Below are positions 9,478-18,362 of a stretch of 64,000 nt of DNA, piece after piece; positions within the stretch are counted from its first letter, which is position 1, and each line of letters opens with the position of its first letter. The notes below the pieces were generated by a model. That model was not told the origin of the DNA and did not search any database. It saw only the letters and a program-made list of their open reading frames with translations. The position numbers and the translations under genes were made by a program. The DNA is from Glaciecola siphonariae (GTDB lineage: Bacteria; Pseudomonadota; Gammaproteobacteria; Enterobacterales; Alteromonadaceae), in the NCBI RefSeq assembly GCF_042652645.1, contig NZ_JBHSGU010000017.1, forward strand, positions 11,129 to 75,128, given 5' to 3'.

Positions 9478-10833
9478 GTGATTGCCGACTACCCTCTTAT
9501 TCTTGCCGCATCGGCTGTTATATTTTTGCTCGTATTAATTATACAAGTCAAACTGCATGCCTTTATTGCTTTAGTGCTAGTGAGCGCCCTTACCGCTTGG
9601 CTGGGCGGAATTGCAATCGGTAACATTATGCCACTCATGATGGCTAGCTTTGGTTCGACCTTGGCTGCTGTTGCTCTGTTGGTAGGGCTTGGCGCAATGA
9701 TTGGGAAATTGTTGGAAATTAGCGGCGGCGCGCAGGTGCTCGCCGATACCTTAATCAATCGCTTCGGACCGGCAAAAGCACCTTTCGCGCTTGGCATTGC
9801 TTCATTGCTTTTCGGCTTTCCCATCTTTTTTGACGCCGGCTTAATCGTAATGCTGCCCGTTATCTTGAGCGTAGCAAGACGTTTTGGGGGCTCTATCCTA
9901 CTGTATGCAATGCCGGCGGCAGGAGCCTTTGCAGTGATGCACGCCCTCGTGCCCCCACATCCGGGGCCGGTAGTAGCGGCTGATTTATTGGGTGCCAATA
10001 TTGGCTATTTGCTGTTATGGGGTGTCGCAGTTGCCATTCCCACTTGGTATCTAGGCAGCTACGTGTTTAGCAAGTGGATTGCGAGCAAATTTGATATTGC
10101 CATGCCAACGCTGTTCAGCAATACCGGTCATCAGGTGCCTGTTACGGCGCCACCTTCGTTCGCTAAGGTGTTGTTTATCTTACTTCTACCGCTGCTACTT
10201 ATATGCCTAAACACCGGAATAAGTACCTATCAAATTGCTCGCGACATTGACACACTTCACCCTGCTCTCACTGCATTGGTACTAATAGGACAGACTCCCA
10301 TTGCACTGCTAATTACGCTTTTACTGAGCCTTGTTATGTTTGCTCCTAAAATGGGTAAGCAAACTGTTCACGATTTATGCAACGATGCACTTGGCCCGAT
10401 ATGCGCCGTTATTTTAGTCACTGGAGCCGGTGGCATGTTCGGTGGTGTACTGCGCGGCACAGGTATCGGCGACGCTTTATCGGCTGCATTGAGCGACACC
10501 GGCATGCCAATTATCGTTGCCGCTTTTGTGATTGCTGCGAGCCTGCGCGTTGCACAAGGCTCTGCCACAGTAGCCTTAACTACAACCGCCGCACTAATAG
10601 CACCAATGATTGGCGCAAATACCGAGCTCTCTCCAGCCGACTTATGTTTTATTGTGATTGCCATCGCCGGCGGTGCGAGCGTATTGTCTCACTTTAATGA
10701 TTCTGGATTTTGGCTAGTTAGTCGTTTATTTAACATGGATGAAAAGACCACCCTAAAAACATGGACTCCCATGGTAACTCTGATTGGCGTGTGCGCATTC
10801 TTGTTTGCTGCATTGCTGAGTATCTTTTTTTAA
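9478..10833 (+). CDS. GntP-family gluconate permease
   Basis: A 451-residue inner-membrane permease with about 12-14 helices. Family-specific segments are present: GLGAMIGKLLEISGGAQV, FPIFFDAGLIVMLPV, HALVPPHPGPVVAADLLG and, near the end, SVLSHFNDSGFWLVSR. The closest known members (GntT/GntP/GntU, IdnT) are proton-driven gluconate or related sugar-acid transporters, and the divergent gluconokinase supports gluconate here. The frame is open upstream to 9193 inside gntK, but that extension would overlap gntK antisense and adds no plausible N-terminus. GTG 9478, with GGAG about 12 bases upstream, starts the normal first helix and gives the usual family length. Confidence 0.93.
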   Translation: MIADYPLILAASAVIFLLVLIIQVKLHAFIALVLVSALTAWLGGIAIGNIMPLMMASFGSTLAAVALLVGLGAMIGKLLEISGGAQVLADTLINRFGPAKAPFALGIASLLFGFPIFFDAGLIVMLPVILSVARRFGGSILLYAMPAAGAFAVMHALVPPHPGPVVAADLLGANIGYLLLWGVAVAIPTWYLGSYVFSKWIASKFDIAMPTLFSNTGHQVPVTAPPSFAKVLFILLLPLLLICLNTGISTYQIARDIDTLHPALTALVLIGQTPIALLITLLLSLVMFAPKMGKQTVHDLCNDALGPICAVILVTGAGGMFGGVLRGTGIGDALSAALSDTGMPIIVAAFVIAASLRVAQGSATVALTTTAALIAPMIGANTELSPADLCFIVIAIAGGASVLSHFNDSGFWLVSRLFNMDEKTTLKTWTPMVTLIGVCAFLFAALLSIFF

Positions 10834-10858
10834 TGTCTTACCAATATTTCTTATCAAT

Positions 10859-10885
10859 AAAAAAGCCCCGCACGAATGCGAGGCT
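10859..10885 (-). terminator. Rho-independent terminator of xylBA
   Basis: On the minus strand a 9-base stem with one mismatch (AGCCTCGCA / TGCGGGGCT) closes a 4-base loop and is followed by six T residues. It lies 26 bases after the xylA stop codon. Confidence 0.85.
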
Positions 10886-10910
10886 AACACCCAGGGAAGG
10901 TAAATAAAAC

Positions 10911-12224
10911 TTAGGAAAATAAAACCTGGTTTAAACGATTTTCCAACATTTCTTGCTGACCACTCTTATGTGCAGGTGAAATGTTATTGTCAAGCGCTAG
11001 CTGTGCAAGCTGCTCTAAAGAACTCTCGCCCTTCATGATAGAGCTGCCCAACTGGCCGTTCCAATTTTTATAGCGCTCAGCGACTTTTTTCGCTAAAAAG
11101 TCATTTTCTAGAATCTTAGATGCTTTCTTAAGCGCAATGGCCATGTGATCCATGCCGCCAATATGTCCAATGAACAAGTCTTGAAGATCAACGCTTTGAC
11201 GACGCAACTTGCAATCAAAGTTAAGCCCACCAGTAGTGAAACCGCCTGCTTTTATGATTTCGTACATTACAAGCGTAAGCTCTTCTACGTTAGTTGGGAA
11301 CTGGTCGGTATCCCATCCGTTTTGCTCATCCCCACGGTTTGCATCTATGCTGCCAAAAATGCCTAAGCTTACCGCAGTTGCAATTTCATGGTGGAAAGAA
11401 TGGCCAGCTAAAGTAGCGTGGTTCGCTTCAATGTTCATTTTGAACTCTTTCTCAATACCGTACTGCTTCAAAAAGCCATAGACCGTTGCAGTGTCGTAGT
11501 CGTATTGATGTTTAGTAGGCTCTTGGGGCTTCGGCTCAATTAACAGCGTGCCTTTAAAACCAATTTTGTGCTTGTGCTCTACCACCATTTGCATGAAACG
11601 ACCTAATTGCTCACGCTCTTGACGCAAGTCGGTATTGAGCAAGGTCTCATAACCTTCACGACCACCCCACAATACGTAGTTTTCACCACCTAAACGCTTT
11701 GTCGCGTTCATTGCATGGAATACTTGTGTTGCGCCATAGTTGAATATTTCAGGATCAGGACTGGTGGCAGCGCCGCCTGCATAGCGAGGATTGCTAAACA
11801 AGTTTGCTGTTCCCCATAAAAGCTTAAGGCCTGTCTCAGCTTGTTTTTGCTCAAGTACGTCAACCATTTGGGCAAAGTTGTCAACGTATTCTTTTATTGA
11901 GTTGCCCTCAGGTGACACATCAACATCATGAAAACAGTAGTAAGGAATAGTGAGTTTGCTAAAGAATTCGAAAGCCGCGTCTGCTTTCGCTTTTGCCTGT
12001 GCCATTGGGTCGCTAATTTTCAACCACTCACGGCCAAAGGTACCTTGACCAAACACGTCCGCCCCGTCCCAACAAAAGTTGTGCCAGTAGCATGCTGCAA
12101 AGCGCAAGTGTTCTGCCATAGTTTTACCCGCAACAACTTCATTAGCGTTGTAATGTTTGAAGGTAAGTGGGTTTTCAACCTGTGAAGGGTCAAAAGCAAT
12201 TTTGTCGATATCTTTAAAATACAT
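10911..12224 (-). CDS. xylA: D-xylose isomerase
   Basis: Converts D-xylose to D-xylulose in the cytoplasm. The sequence is close to Escherichia coli XylA over its whole length (437 versus 440 residues). Visible active-site segments are YCFHDVDVSPEG (H99 and D102), LLWGTANLFSNPRY, LIEPKPQEPTKHQYDYD (metal-binding Glu), NIEANHATLAGHSFHHE and GSIDANRGDEQNGWDTDQFP, so the two-metal site is complete. ATG 12224 is chosen: GGAA is spaced correctly before it and it matches the family N-terminus, whereas the in-frame TTG at 12236 overlaps that ribosome site. It is the second gene of an operon 53 bases after xylB, the reverse of the enteric xylAB order, and is followed by a terminator. Confidence 0.97.
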   Translation of the reverse strand: MYFKDIDKIAFDPSQVENPLTFKHYNANEVVAGKTMAEHLRFAACYWHNFCWDGADVFGQGTFGREWLKISDPMAQAKAKADAAFEFFSKLTIPYYCFHDVDVSPEGNSIKEYVDNFAQMVDVLEQKQAETGLKLLWGTANLFSNPRYAGGAATSPDPEIFNYGATQVFHAMNATKRLGGENYVLWGGREGYETLLNTDLRQEREQLGRFMQMVVEHKHKIGFKGTLLIEPKPQEPTKHQYDYDTATVYGFLKQYGIEKEFKMNIEANHATLAGHSFHHEIATAVSLGIFGSIDANRGDEQNGWDTDQFPTNVEELTLVMYEIIKAGGFTTGGLNFDCKLRRQSVDLQDLFIGHIGGMDHMAIALKKASKILENDFLAKKVAERYKNWNGQLGSSIMKGESSLEQLAQLALDNNISPAHKSGQQEMLENRLNQVLFS

Positions 12225-12277
12225 AGTGAGTTCCAATGGTGGTAAAAATGGTGTTATTTATAAGCCGTAAACGAAGG

Positions 12278-13744
12278 TCATTCGTCTGCAACAAACAATG
12301 GTTTCAGTTGTTGATAAATTGCGCGAAATTTTTCTTGGCGCTTCGCAAACATGGCATGGCGCTGCGCGTTGGGCTCGTAAACCGCAACCGTGTCTGGTGT
12401 TCTGCAGATGTGTGCAAATGGTGTGTCTTTATCTACTGCAAGTTGTGCCAATCGGGCCGCTCCAAGTCCTGGGCCAACCTCGCCAGCCTCACAGAACTTT
12501 ATAGGGCGATTTAAAACATCCGCTAACAGCTGACGCCAGCCAACATGCTTTGCGCCCCCACCTATTAGCATAATTTCTTTAGCCTGCGTGCCCGATGCAT
12601 GCAATGCCTCTACGCCGTCAGCAAAGGCCAAAGATACGCCTTCAAGTACTGCGAAGAACATCGCTTTTTTATCAGTCTCATGACTCAAGCCAAAAAAATT
12701 GCCAGCAGCGTAGGGGTTATTATGGGGCGTGCGTTCACCGCTCAAATAGGGCAAAAAGAAAGGGGAGTTATCGTCAATAACAATGTCGTCGCCCAGTTCA
12801 GCGAGTAAGGTAGGCAAATGCTGTTTGGCAATGCTTTCGGCAAACCAACTTACGCATGAAGCTGCACTTAATAAAACCGACATCAAATGCCACGTGTTTG
12901 GCAGCGCATGGCAAAAACTGTGGACCGCCGACTCCGGATTACTGGTGTATTCATCTGATACAACAAAATATACGCCCGATGTACCTAGCGAGAGCATCGC
13001 TTGCCCAGGCTGAGTTAAACCGACGCCTACCGCACCTGCGGCATTGTCTCCACCACCGGCAACAATAGCAACAGCATCCATACCCCATCGCTGAGCCAAA
13101 TCTTGGTGCAAATGTCCTGTCACTTCACTGCCTTCAAACAGATTTGGCATGTGAGATTCAGTTAACGAACATGCTGCAAGCAGAGGCTTACTCCATGCAC
13201 GCTTACCTACATCCAACCAAAGTGTGCCCGCAGAATCTGACATATCGCTGGCAAAATCGCCTGATAAAACAAAGCGCAAATAGTCTTTTGGCAATAAAAC
13301 CTTCGCGACCTTCGCGAAGTTCTCTGGCTCATGCTTTTTAACCCACAACAATTTTGGTGCGGTAAAACCCGGCATCATCAAGTTGCCGGTTATTTCTCGA
13401 CTATTGGGAACGGCCTGTTCAAGCTCAATACACTCTTGGTGACTACGGCCGTCATTCCACAAAATTGCAGGCCGCACAACATCATTATTGCTGTCTAACA
13501 AAACTGCACCGTGCATTTGTCCACTTAAACCGATTGCTTTGACCTGATTTAGTGCATGGTCTTGCGCGAGCTGGTTCATGGCACTGTGCAATGCCGCTAC
13601 CCAATCTTGAGGCGCTTGTTCGCTGTGCAAAGGCGCTGGTCGAGACACAGTTAGGTCTGCGCTTTGGGTCGCTATAACCTGCCCATCTTGGTTGGTAAGC
13701 ACCAATTTGATGCCCGAAGTGCCTAAATCAATTCCGATATACAT
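12278..13744 (-). CDS. xylB: Xylulokinase
   Basis: Phosphorylates D-xylulose to D-xylulose 5-phosphate using ATP, the second step of xylose catabolism. The 488-residue protein has the FGGY-kinase layout: MYIGIDLGTSGIKLV at the start, GLSGQMHGAVLLD, AILWNDGRSHQEC, DSAGTLWLDVGKRAWS, the catalytic-aspartate region GGGDNAAGAVGVG (about residues 232-245), SLGTSGVYFV, and the adenine-binding IGGGAKHVGWRQLLADVLNR. Length and motifs match XylB throughout. It is the first gene of xylBA and is transcribed away from xylR, with a 146-base region between them that carries a perfect inverted repeat. Confidence 0.96.
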   Translation of the reverse strand: MYIGIDLGTSGIKLVLTNQDGQVIATQSADLTVSRPAPLHSEQAPQDWVAALHSAMNQLAQDHALNQVKAIGLSGQMHGAVLLDSNNDVVRPAILWNDGRSHQECIELEQAVPNSREITGNLMMPGFTAPKLLWVKKHEPENFAKVAKVLLPKDYLRFVLSGDFASDMSDSAGTLWLDVGKRAWSKPLLAACSLTESHMPNLFEGSEVTGHLHQDLAQRWGMDAVAIVAGGGDNAAGAVGVGLTQPGQAMLSLGTSGVYFVVSDEYTSNPESAVHSFCHALPNTWHLMSVLLSAASCVSWFAESIAKQHLPTLLAELGDDIVIDDNSPFFLPYLSGERTPHNNPYAAGNFFGLSHETDKKAMFFAVLEGVSLAFADGVEALHASGTQAKEIMLIGGGAKHVGWRQLLADVLNRPIKFCEAGEVGPGLGAARLAQLAVDKDTPFAHICRTPDTVAVYEPNAQRHAMFAKRQEKFRAIYQQLKPLFVADE

Positions 13745-13805
13745 AAGACCAAAATTTTATGTTAATAATTTGTAACGTATGGTGTATGATGTGCTTCGAA
13801 GGGAC

Positions 13806-13838
13806 AATTACGAAATTTTGCAATTAAATTTCGTAATT
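13806..13838. promoter_or_regulatory. Probable XylR operator between xylB and xylR
   Basis: A perfect inverted repeat with 13-base arms (AATTACGAAATTT and AAATTTCGTAATT) and a 7-base spacer sits in the 146-base divergent region, 61 bases before the xylB start. A further ACGAAAT lies at about 13863-13869 near xylR. The position and the regulator encoded next door make XylR the likely binder; the site itself is seen, its use is inferred. Confidence 0.65.
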
Positions 13839-13890
13839 TGTTGGCATCGGTTGAAACCATTTAACGAAATGGAGATTTGGAGTCGTATTC

Positions 13891-15072
13891 ATGTTTTCTG
13901 CTGCACATAGTATCAGTTTGCTATTTAACGCTAATAAGGTGTTTGACCGACAGGTCATAGAAGGTATTGGACATTACTTGCAGTCCACACAAGTGGATTG
14001 GGATGTCTATCTGGAGGAGGACTTTCAGTGCCGCCTAGAGCATATTCACGAATGGGGCGGCAACGGCATTATTGCCGACTTCGATGATCCCCAAATTCGA
14101 GACGCACTAAAAGACATAAAAATTCCAGTGGTAGGCGTGGGTAGTTCTTATTCTGACGAATCGCTTTACCCCGACGTGCCTTACGTTGCCACCGACAACA
14201 CTGCAATCGTTAGAAGCGCCTATGAGCACCTCAAGCAAAAGGGCATGGAGCGCTTTGCGTTTTACGGCTTGCCGGTTGATGAAGGCCACTTGTGGGCCTA
14301 TGAGCGTGAGCAGGCCATGCTTGAGCTATGCAAGGCCGACTCGCGCGAATGTGCGCTTTATCGTGGTCAGCCTACAAGCGCTGAAACATGGCAGTATAAC
14401 ATGAATCGTCTAGCCGACTGGCTCGACTCACTGCCAACGCCTATCGGTATCGTAGCGGTCACCGACGCGAGAGCGCGTCATCTTCTGCAGGCATGTGCAA
14501 ATATTAACCGCTTGGTGCCAGACCACATTTGCGTTGTTGGAATCGACGATGACGATATTGCCAGAAACTTAAGCCGCATTAGTTTAAGTTCGGTCACGCA
14601 GGGCTGTTTTGACATGGGCTTTCAAGCCGCTAAGCTACTGCACAAGCGCATGGACAATCCCAACCTCAAAGACAAGCGAGTCACTATCCCGCCGGTTGGT
14701 GTAGTAGAGCGTCAGTCTTCAGACTTTAAGTCTATTCAAGACCCTTATGTGATGCAGGCGATGCACTATATTCGCCAACATGCGTGCAGAGGTATAAAGG
14801 TAGGACAGGTTCTTGATCATATCGGTATTTCTCGATCAAATCTTGAAAACCGCTTCATGGAAGAGCGTGGACACAGCGTACATGCAGCTATTCACCAAGA
14901 AAAGCTCAATCGCGCCTGCGAGTTGTTAAGCAATTCAAACAAACCAGTTAAAGAGATTGCGCTGGTGTGCGGCTATCGCTCCCTGCAGTACTTGTATGCT
15001 GTGTTTAATCAGCACTTTGGGATAACACCCAGTGAATACCGCAATCGGAACCGCGCCAAAGCAAGCGCATAA
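13891..15072 (+). CDS. xylR: Xylose operon regulator XylR (PBP-like sensor plus AraC HTH)
   Basis: Transcription activator that binds D-xylose and switches on xylose genes. The 393-residue protein follows E. coli XylR (392 residues) closely from end to end. The N-terminal periplasmic-binding-protein-like sensor includes ISLLFNANKVFDRQVIEG, HEWGGNGIIADFDDPQI, YVATDN, RFAFYGLPVDEGHLWAYERE and GIVAVTDARARHLLQACANI. The C-terminal AraC/XylS DNA-binding domain (about residues 285-393) includes HACRGIKVGQVLDHIGISRS and the second helix-turn-helix CGYRSLQYLYAVFNQHFGI. GGAG before the ATG supports the start. It is divergent from xylBA, the usual activator geometry, and ends at a strong hairpin terminator. 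Confidence 0.96.
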   Translation: MFSAAHSISLLFNANKVFDRQVIEGIGHYLQSTQVDWDVYLEEDFQCRLEHIHEWGGNGIIADFDDPQIRDALKDIKIPVVGVGSSYSDESLYPDVPYVATDNTAIVRSAYEHLKQKGMERFAFYGLPVDEGHLWAYEREQAMLELCKADSRECALYRGQPTSAETWQYNMNRLADWLDSLPTPIGIVAVTDARARHLLQACANINRLVPDHICVVGIDDDDIARNLSRISLSSVTQGCFDMGFQAAKLLHKRMDNPNLKDKRVTIPPVGVVERQSSDFKSIQDPYVMQAMHYIRQHACRGIKVGQVLDHIGISRSNLENRFMEERGHSVHAAIHQEKLNRACELLSNSNKPVKEIALVCGYRSLQYLYAVFNQHFGITPSEYRNRNRAKASA

Positions 15073-15096
15073 AAGCTAGGGTGCTAACATTAATAT

Positions 15097-15128
15097 AAAA
15101 ACGGCCATCATTTGATGGCCGTTTTTTT
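15097..15128. terminator. Bidirectional terminator between xylR and the sugar porter gene
   Basis: A hairpin with stem ACGGCCATCA/TGATGGCCGT, a 2-base loop, T-run after it and A-run before it. It can end transcription of xylR and, on the other strand, of the convergent transporter gene. Confidence 0.88.
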
Positions 15129-15194
15129 GTGCGGCGCGTCATTAAGAGGGTTTATACAACCGAGCTTAATATCCGCCACTTAGGGAGAAACTCA

Positions 15195-16595
15195 CTAGCC
15201 TTTCATGTCCTCAAGCTCAACGCCTTTCGTCTCATAGACAAACTTATAGACAAATATAATGGATACCACTGCACCTACAAAGTAGAACGAGTATGCGCCC
15301 GCCAGACCTATGCTTGTTAGCATAATGGGGAACATCATGGTCACTAAGAAGTTACTGGTCCATTGCGCAAAACCCGCTACAGCTAAACCTGAGCCGCGAA
15401 TTTGATTGGGGAACATTTCCCCAAGCATTACCCACATAACCGGGCCCCATGACATATTAAAGAAGAAAACAAAGGTGTTGGCTGATATCAAAGCGACAAT
15501 GCCCATATCACCGAGTTCTAAATTGCCATTAGCGGCGGTAGATGCAGTAGCAAACACCAGCACCATAACCCCTAGAGATACTGACATACCGATGGAACCG
15601 ATCATCAATAGCGGTTTTCTGCCTATTTTTTCTATCAGACTAATGGTAATAAAACAGGCCAAGATACTCACACCACCTGTGATGACGTTGGTCAATAATG
15701 CGTCACTTTCAGAAAATCCAACGGCCTGCCATAATACCGCCCCGTAATAAAATACTACGTTTATACCCACTAACTGCTGAAAGGTCGCTAATCCAATGCC
15801 AATCCACACAATGGGGCGAACTTTCTGAGTAGACTTATCGACCAAGTCAGACAGTTTAGGATGCTCACTCGCAGCAACCGTTTTTTCGATTTCAGCGAGC
15901 TTTTCATTTCCGTCTTCAGCTCCATAGAGTTTGGTGAGTACCTGTTTAGCTTTTGCAATCTTACCGCTTAATACTAAGTAACGCGGGCTTTCTGGAATAA
16001 AAAACAACAGTAGAAAAAACAATACAGCAGGAAGCATTTCAACCCAGAACATCCAGCGCCATGCTTCAAAATCCATCCAAAATTTCGTTGTAGAACTGCC
16101 CGCAATGTCTGCTAAAAAGTAATTGCTTAAAAATGAGGTAAAGAGGCCAAAAATAATGGCTACCTGCTGAATAGAGGTCAAAATACCGCGATAGCGTGCT
16201 GGTGCAATTTCACTGATATAAGCAGGCGCCATCACCGAGGCAGCACCAACTGCAAAGCCCCCTAAAATCCGATAAATAATGAATTCCATAGAGCTTGTGG
16301 AAATACCAGAGCCCCAAGCACTGATCAGAAAAAACGCAGCAGCAACAATTAATAAGGTGCGTCGTCCGTACAGGTCGGCTAAACGGCCGGCAACAAACGC
16401 ACCCACCGCACAACCGAGCAGCATACTGGCAACGTTAAATCCGGTGCCTATGCTGTCTGCGTTAAACGCCTGTTGAAGGCCATCAACGGTTCCGTTAATA
16501 ACCCCGCTGTCAAAGCCAAATAGAAATCCACCGATAGTGGCGACGATGGTCACCAGTATGATAAATCCCGTATTTTCATGATTGTGAGTGCTCAT
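15195..16595 (-). CDS. Sugar porter family MFS transporter, probable D-xylose:H+ symporter (XylE-like)
   Basis: A 466-residue, 12-helix inner-membrane transporter of the sugar porter family. Diagnostic segments are FGFDSGVINGTVDGLQ (helix 1), GRLADLYGRRTLL (loop 2-3), PARYRGILTSIQQVAIIFG (helix 5), PESPRYLVLSGK (end of helix 6), QQLVGINVVFYYG (sugar-binding helix 7) and WGPVMWVMLGEMFPNQIRG (helix 10). The QQ-GINV-YY pattern is the sugar site of XylE and the GLUT proteins. The gene is convergent with xylR and completes a xylose uptake-and-catabolism module, so xylose is the most likely substrate, although glucose or arabinose is not excluded by sequence. No XylR-like inverted repeat was found in its own 174-base upstream region. 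Confidence 0.88.
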   Translation of the reverse strand: MSTHNHENTGFIILVTIVATIGGFLFGFDSGVINGTVDGLQQAFNADSIGTGFNVASMLLGCAVGAFVAGRLADLYGRRTLLIVAAAFFLISAWGSGISTSSMEFIIYRILGGFAVGAASVMAPAYISEIAPARYRGILTSIQQVAIIFGLFTSFLSNYFLADIAGSSTTKFWMDFEAWRWMFWVEMLPAVLFFLLLFFIPESPRYLVLSGKIAKAKQVLTKLYGAEDGNEKLAEIEKTVAASEHPKLSDLVDKSTQKVRPIVWIGIGLATFQQLVGINVVFYYGAVLWQAVGFSESDALLTNVITGGVSILACFITISLIEKIGRKPLLMIGSIGMSVSLGVMVLVFATASTAANGNLELGDMGIVALISANTFVFFFNMSWGPVMWVMLGEMFPNQIRGSGLAVAGFAQWTSNFLVTMMFPIMLTSIGLAGAYSFYFVGAVVSIIFVYKFVYETKGVELEDMKG

Positions 16596-16769
16596 TGGTA
16601 TTCCTTTTTTTGTTGTGCATCATGAGCGCATAACATACATAAGCCATGCTATTATTGCGCATATACTGCTCGCCCTTAATATCAAAGCATTCGCTTTATA
16701 TTAGTTGCAAGCACTTGAACCAATCTCTATCCTACTCAAATAAAAATAATTACAAAGTAAGGCAGATTT

Positions 16770-17183
16770 ATGTCAGCGTTTCATCTTTTCCACGCTTGTG
16801 GTGTTATTTTATTTACCGTTTTTGCATATTTGCAATTCAACGACGCGTCTCAATACTCTAATCACGATGCGTGGGTTTGGATTGCACTTTACGGCACCGC
16901 AGCATTTCTAAACCTTTTGTCTTTGCTTACAACAGTATCTAAAAACGTCCATTATTTGTGGCTTGGTTTTACCGCTGGAGCACTTCTATTTAGAATGCAA
17001 GACGACCGAGGCAATCTGCACCTTGATTGGATTGACCCGAGCCGATACTGGAATGAAGCGGGCAATCAAATGGTGCAGCAAACCAACGAATCTGGCGGTT
17101 TAGTCATTTTGCTTATCTGGGCGCTTGTACAACTTATAATTGTAAGTAATCGCCAGAGTAAGTTACCGCCTTATTCGTACTGA
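16770..17183 (+). CDS. Small TMEM220-type membrane protein
   Basis: A 137-residue protein with about four membrane helices. The pattern FAYLQFNDASQY...WVWIALYGTAAFLNLLSLL near the N-terminus (helix, 'Q-N-D' loop, aromatic helix) is that of the transmembrane-220 family found in many marine bacteria and in animals; no biochemical function is known for the family. The ATG at 16770 is preceded by AAGG at good spacing. It ends 14 bases before the stop of the convergent isomerase-like gene and is not obviously part of either neighbouring operon. Confidence 0.7.
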   Translation: MSAFHLFHACGVILFTVFAYLQFNDASQYSNHDAWVWIALYGTAAFLNLLSLLTTVSKNVHYLWLGFTAGALLFRMQDDRGNLHLDWIDPSRYWNEAGNQMVQQTNESGGLVILLIWALVQLIIVSNRQSKLPPYSY

Positions 17184-17197
17184 TTTACATGTTCTAA

Positions 17198-18043
17198 TTA
17201 GTGAACGCCAAGGCCTTTTAAATACTCAATGCTTTTCGGCACTTGCAGCTCAACACGCGATGACTCGTCTTCAATAAAGAAGTAGCGGATGCCTTGCTTT
17301 TTAGCTTCAGCCACGACAGCTTCAATACCTACATCACCTTCGCCTAACACCACATTCGTCTCTACGTCTTGATGACCGCTGCTTGAGTTTTCAGTACCGT
17401 GCAAGCGGTCCTTCAAATGTAGCGTCTTAAAACGTCCAGGGTATTTTTGTAAGTACTCAACAGGATCGCCACCACCATTTTTTATCCAAAACACGTCCAT
17501 CTGGAACTCTGCTTCCGTTACGTTTTGCACCATATAATCTAATAGGGTGCCATCTTCATGTTTGAAAAATTCGTAACCATGCGGGTGATATTGCAGCGTG
17601 ACACCATTCTGCTTAAGAATTTTGCCGGAGGCATTCATCATTTCAACAGCGGCTTTAGCATGTTCAAAATTAAATTCGCCTTCGTGAGGTATCCAGTAAA
17701 AGGTAGCAAACTTAGCACCGTAAAAAGCAGCTTTGTAGGCCACTGCCATTGGATTGTCTCTCACTTCTTCGTAGTTTGTATCTACGCTTACTACCTGCAG
17801 GTCATGCTTGACCAATTCGTTTTTAAAATCGTAAATAGACAGACCGTATAGGTTGCCGGCGGCCTCTAATAGCTGCAAATCCCACCCCTGAATGGTAGAG
17901 AATGTATCGGCTACACCGTTTTGCTCAAACTGATTGCGCAAGCTATAGACCTGAATTCCCATTTCGTGAGCAAAGGATGTTGCCGTCACCCCTGCAAGTA
18001 TGCAGGCGGCTAAAGTTTTTTTCATAATAGAAGGTAATTTCAT
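17198..18043 (-). CDS. Exported xylose-isomerase-like TIM-barrel protein (sugar phosphate isomerase/epimerase family)
   Basis: A 281-residue protein with a clear Sec signal peptide (MKLPSIMKKTLAACILAG, cleavage after FAH or close by), so the barrel works in the periplasm. The core is the AP-endonuclease-2/xylose-isomerase-like TIM barrel: GIQVYSLRNQF at strand 1, LQYHPHGYEF with metal-ligand histidines, FQMDVFWIKNGGGDPVEYL, LHLKDR and a C-terminal FFIEDES with a ligand Glu. Members act on sugars by metal-assisted enolisation; export means the substrate need not be a phosphate, and a 3-keto-glycoside is possible given the neighbouring DUF1080 and GMC genes. GGAG lies 7 bases before the ATG. 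It is divergent from the esterase operon across a 388-base region with two copies of a putative operator. Confidence 0.84.
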   Translation of the reverse strand: MKLPSIMKKTLAACILAGVTATSFAHEMGIQVYSLRNQFEQNGVADTFSTIQGWDLQLLEAAGNLYGLSIYDFKNELVKHDLQVVSVDTNYEEVRDNPMAVAYKAAFYGAKFATFYWIPHEGEFNFEHAKAAVEMMNASGKILKQNGVTLQYHPHGYEFFKHEDGTLLDYMVQNVTEAEFQMDVFWIKNGGGDPVEYLQKYPGRFKTLHLKDRLHGTENSSSGHQDVETNVVLGEGDVGIEAVVAEAKKQGIRYFFIEDESSRVELQVPKSIEYLKGLGVH

Positions 18044-18187
18044 AAGCTCTCCAAGGCCTCAATAAGCAAAAGTGCTTGTGCATTGCATACCCGACATGGG
18101 CTTGAGTCTAATAATGCACACACTGTATACAATTTTTTAACAAGTTGCATTGTAGCCATAGGCTGCAGGTGTGGGGTAATAGTAATT

Positions 18188-18216
18188 CGGTTGCTGCTAA
18201 TAGATTTTCGGCGTTA
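18188..18216 (+). promoter_or_regulatory. Putative AraC-type operator, copy 1
   Basis: CGGTT, 16 bases, then CGGCGTTA, giving a 21-base period between the two CGG triplets. A 21-base direct-repeat period is the usual half-site spacing of AraC-family regulators. Copy 2 faces it in the same intergenic region. Confidence 0.6.
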
Positions 18217-18352
18217 GTTTGAGGTGACTAAGGGATTAGGCGTATCAATTTCTCGGTATTTCAGTGGCTTAAACAACTGATACGGCAGCGCATTTACCAA
18301 TAATAGTTTACTGGGCTAACGCGAATACACACTTAACGCCGAAAATCTATTA
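18198..18352. repeat. 19-base perfect inverted repeat spanning the divergent promoter
   Basis: TAATAGATTTTCGGCGTTA at 18198-18216 is repeated exactly in inverted orientation at 18334-18352, with 117 bases between. The arms are parts of operator copies 1 and 2; similarity continues outward only at CGGTT. No transposase or target duplication is visible. Confidence 0.9.
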
Positions 18353-18362
18353 TGATTAACCG
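18334..18362 (-). promoter_or_regulatory. Putative AraC-type operator, copy 2
   Basis: On the minus strand: CGGTT, 16 bases, CGGCGTTA, the same spacing as copy 1 and sharing the 11 bases TAATAGATTTT before the second element. It lies about 70 bases before the esterase start codon. Confidence 0.6.

Noticed and set aside
18198..18352. Insertion-sequence remnant bounded by the 19-bp inverted repeat
   Set aside because: No transposase fragment or target duplication; the arms coincide with the operator element found elsewhere as single copies.
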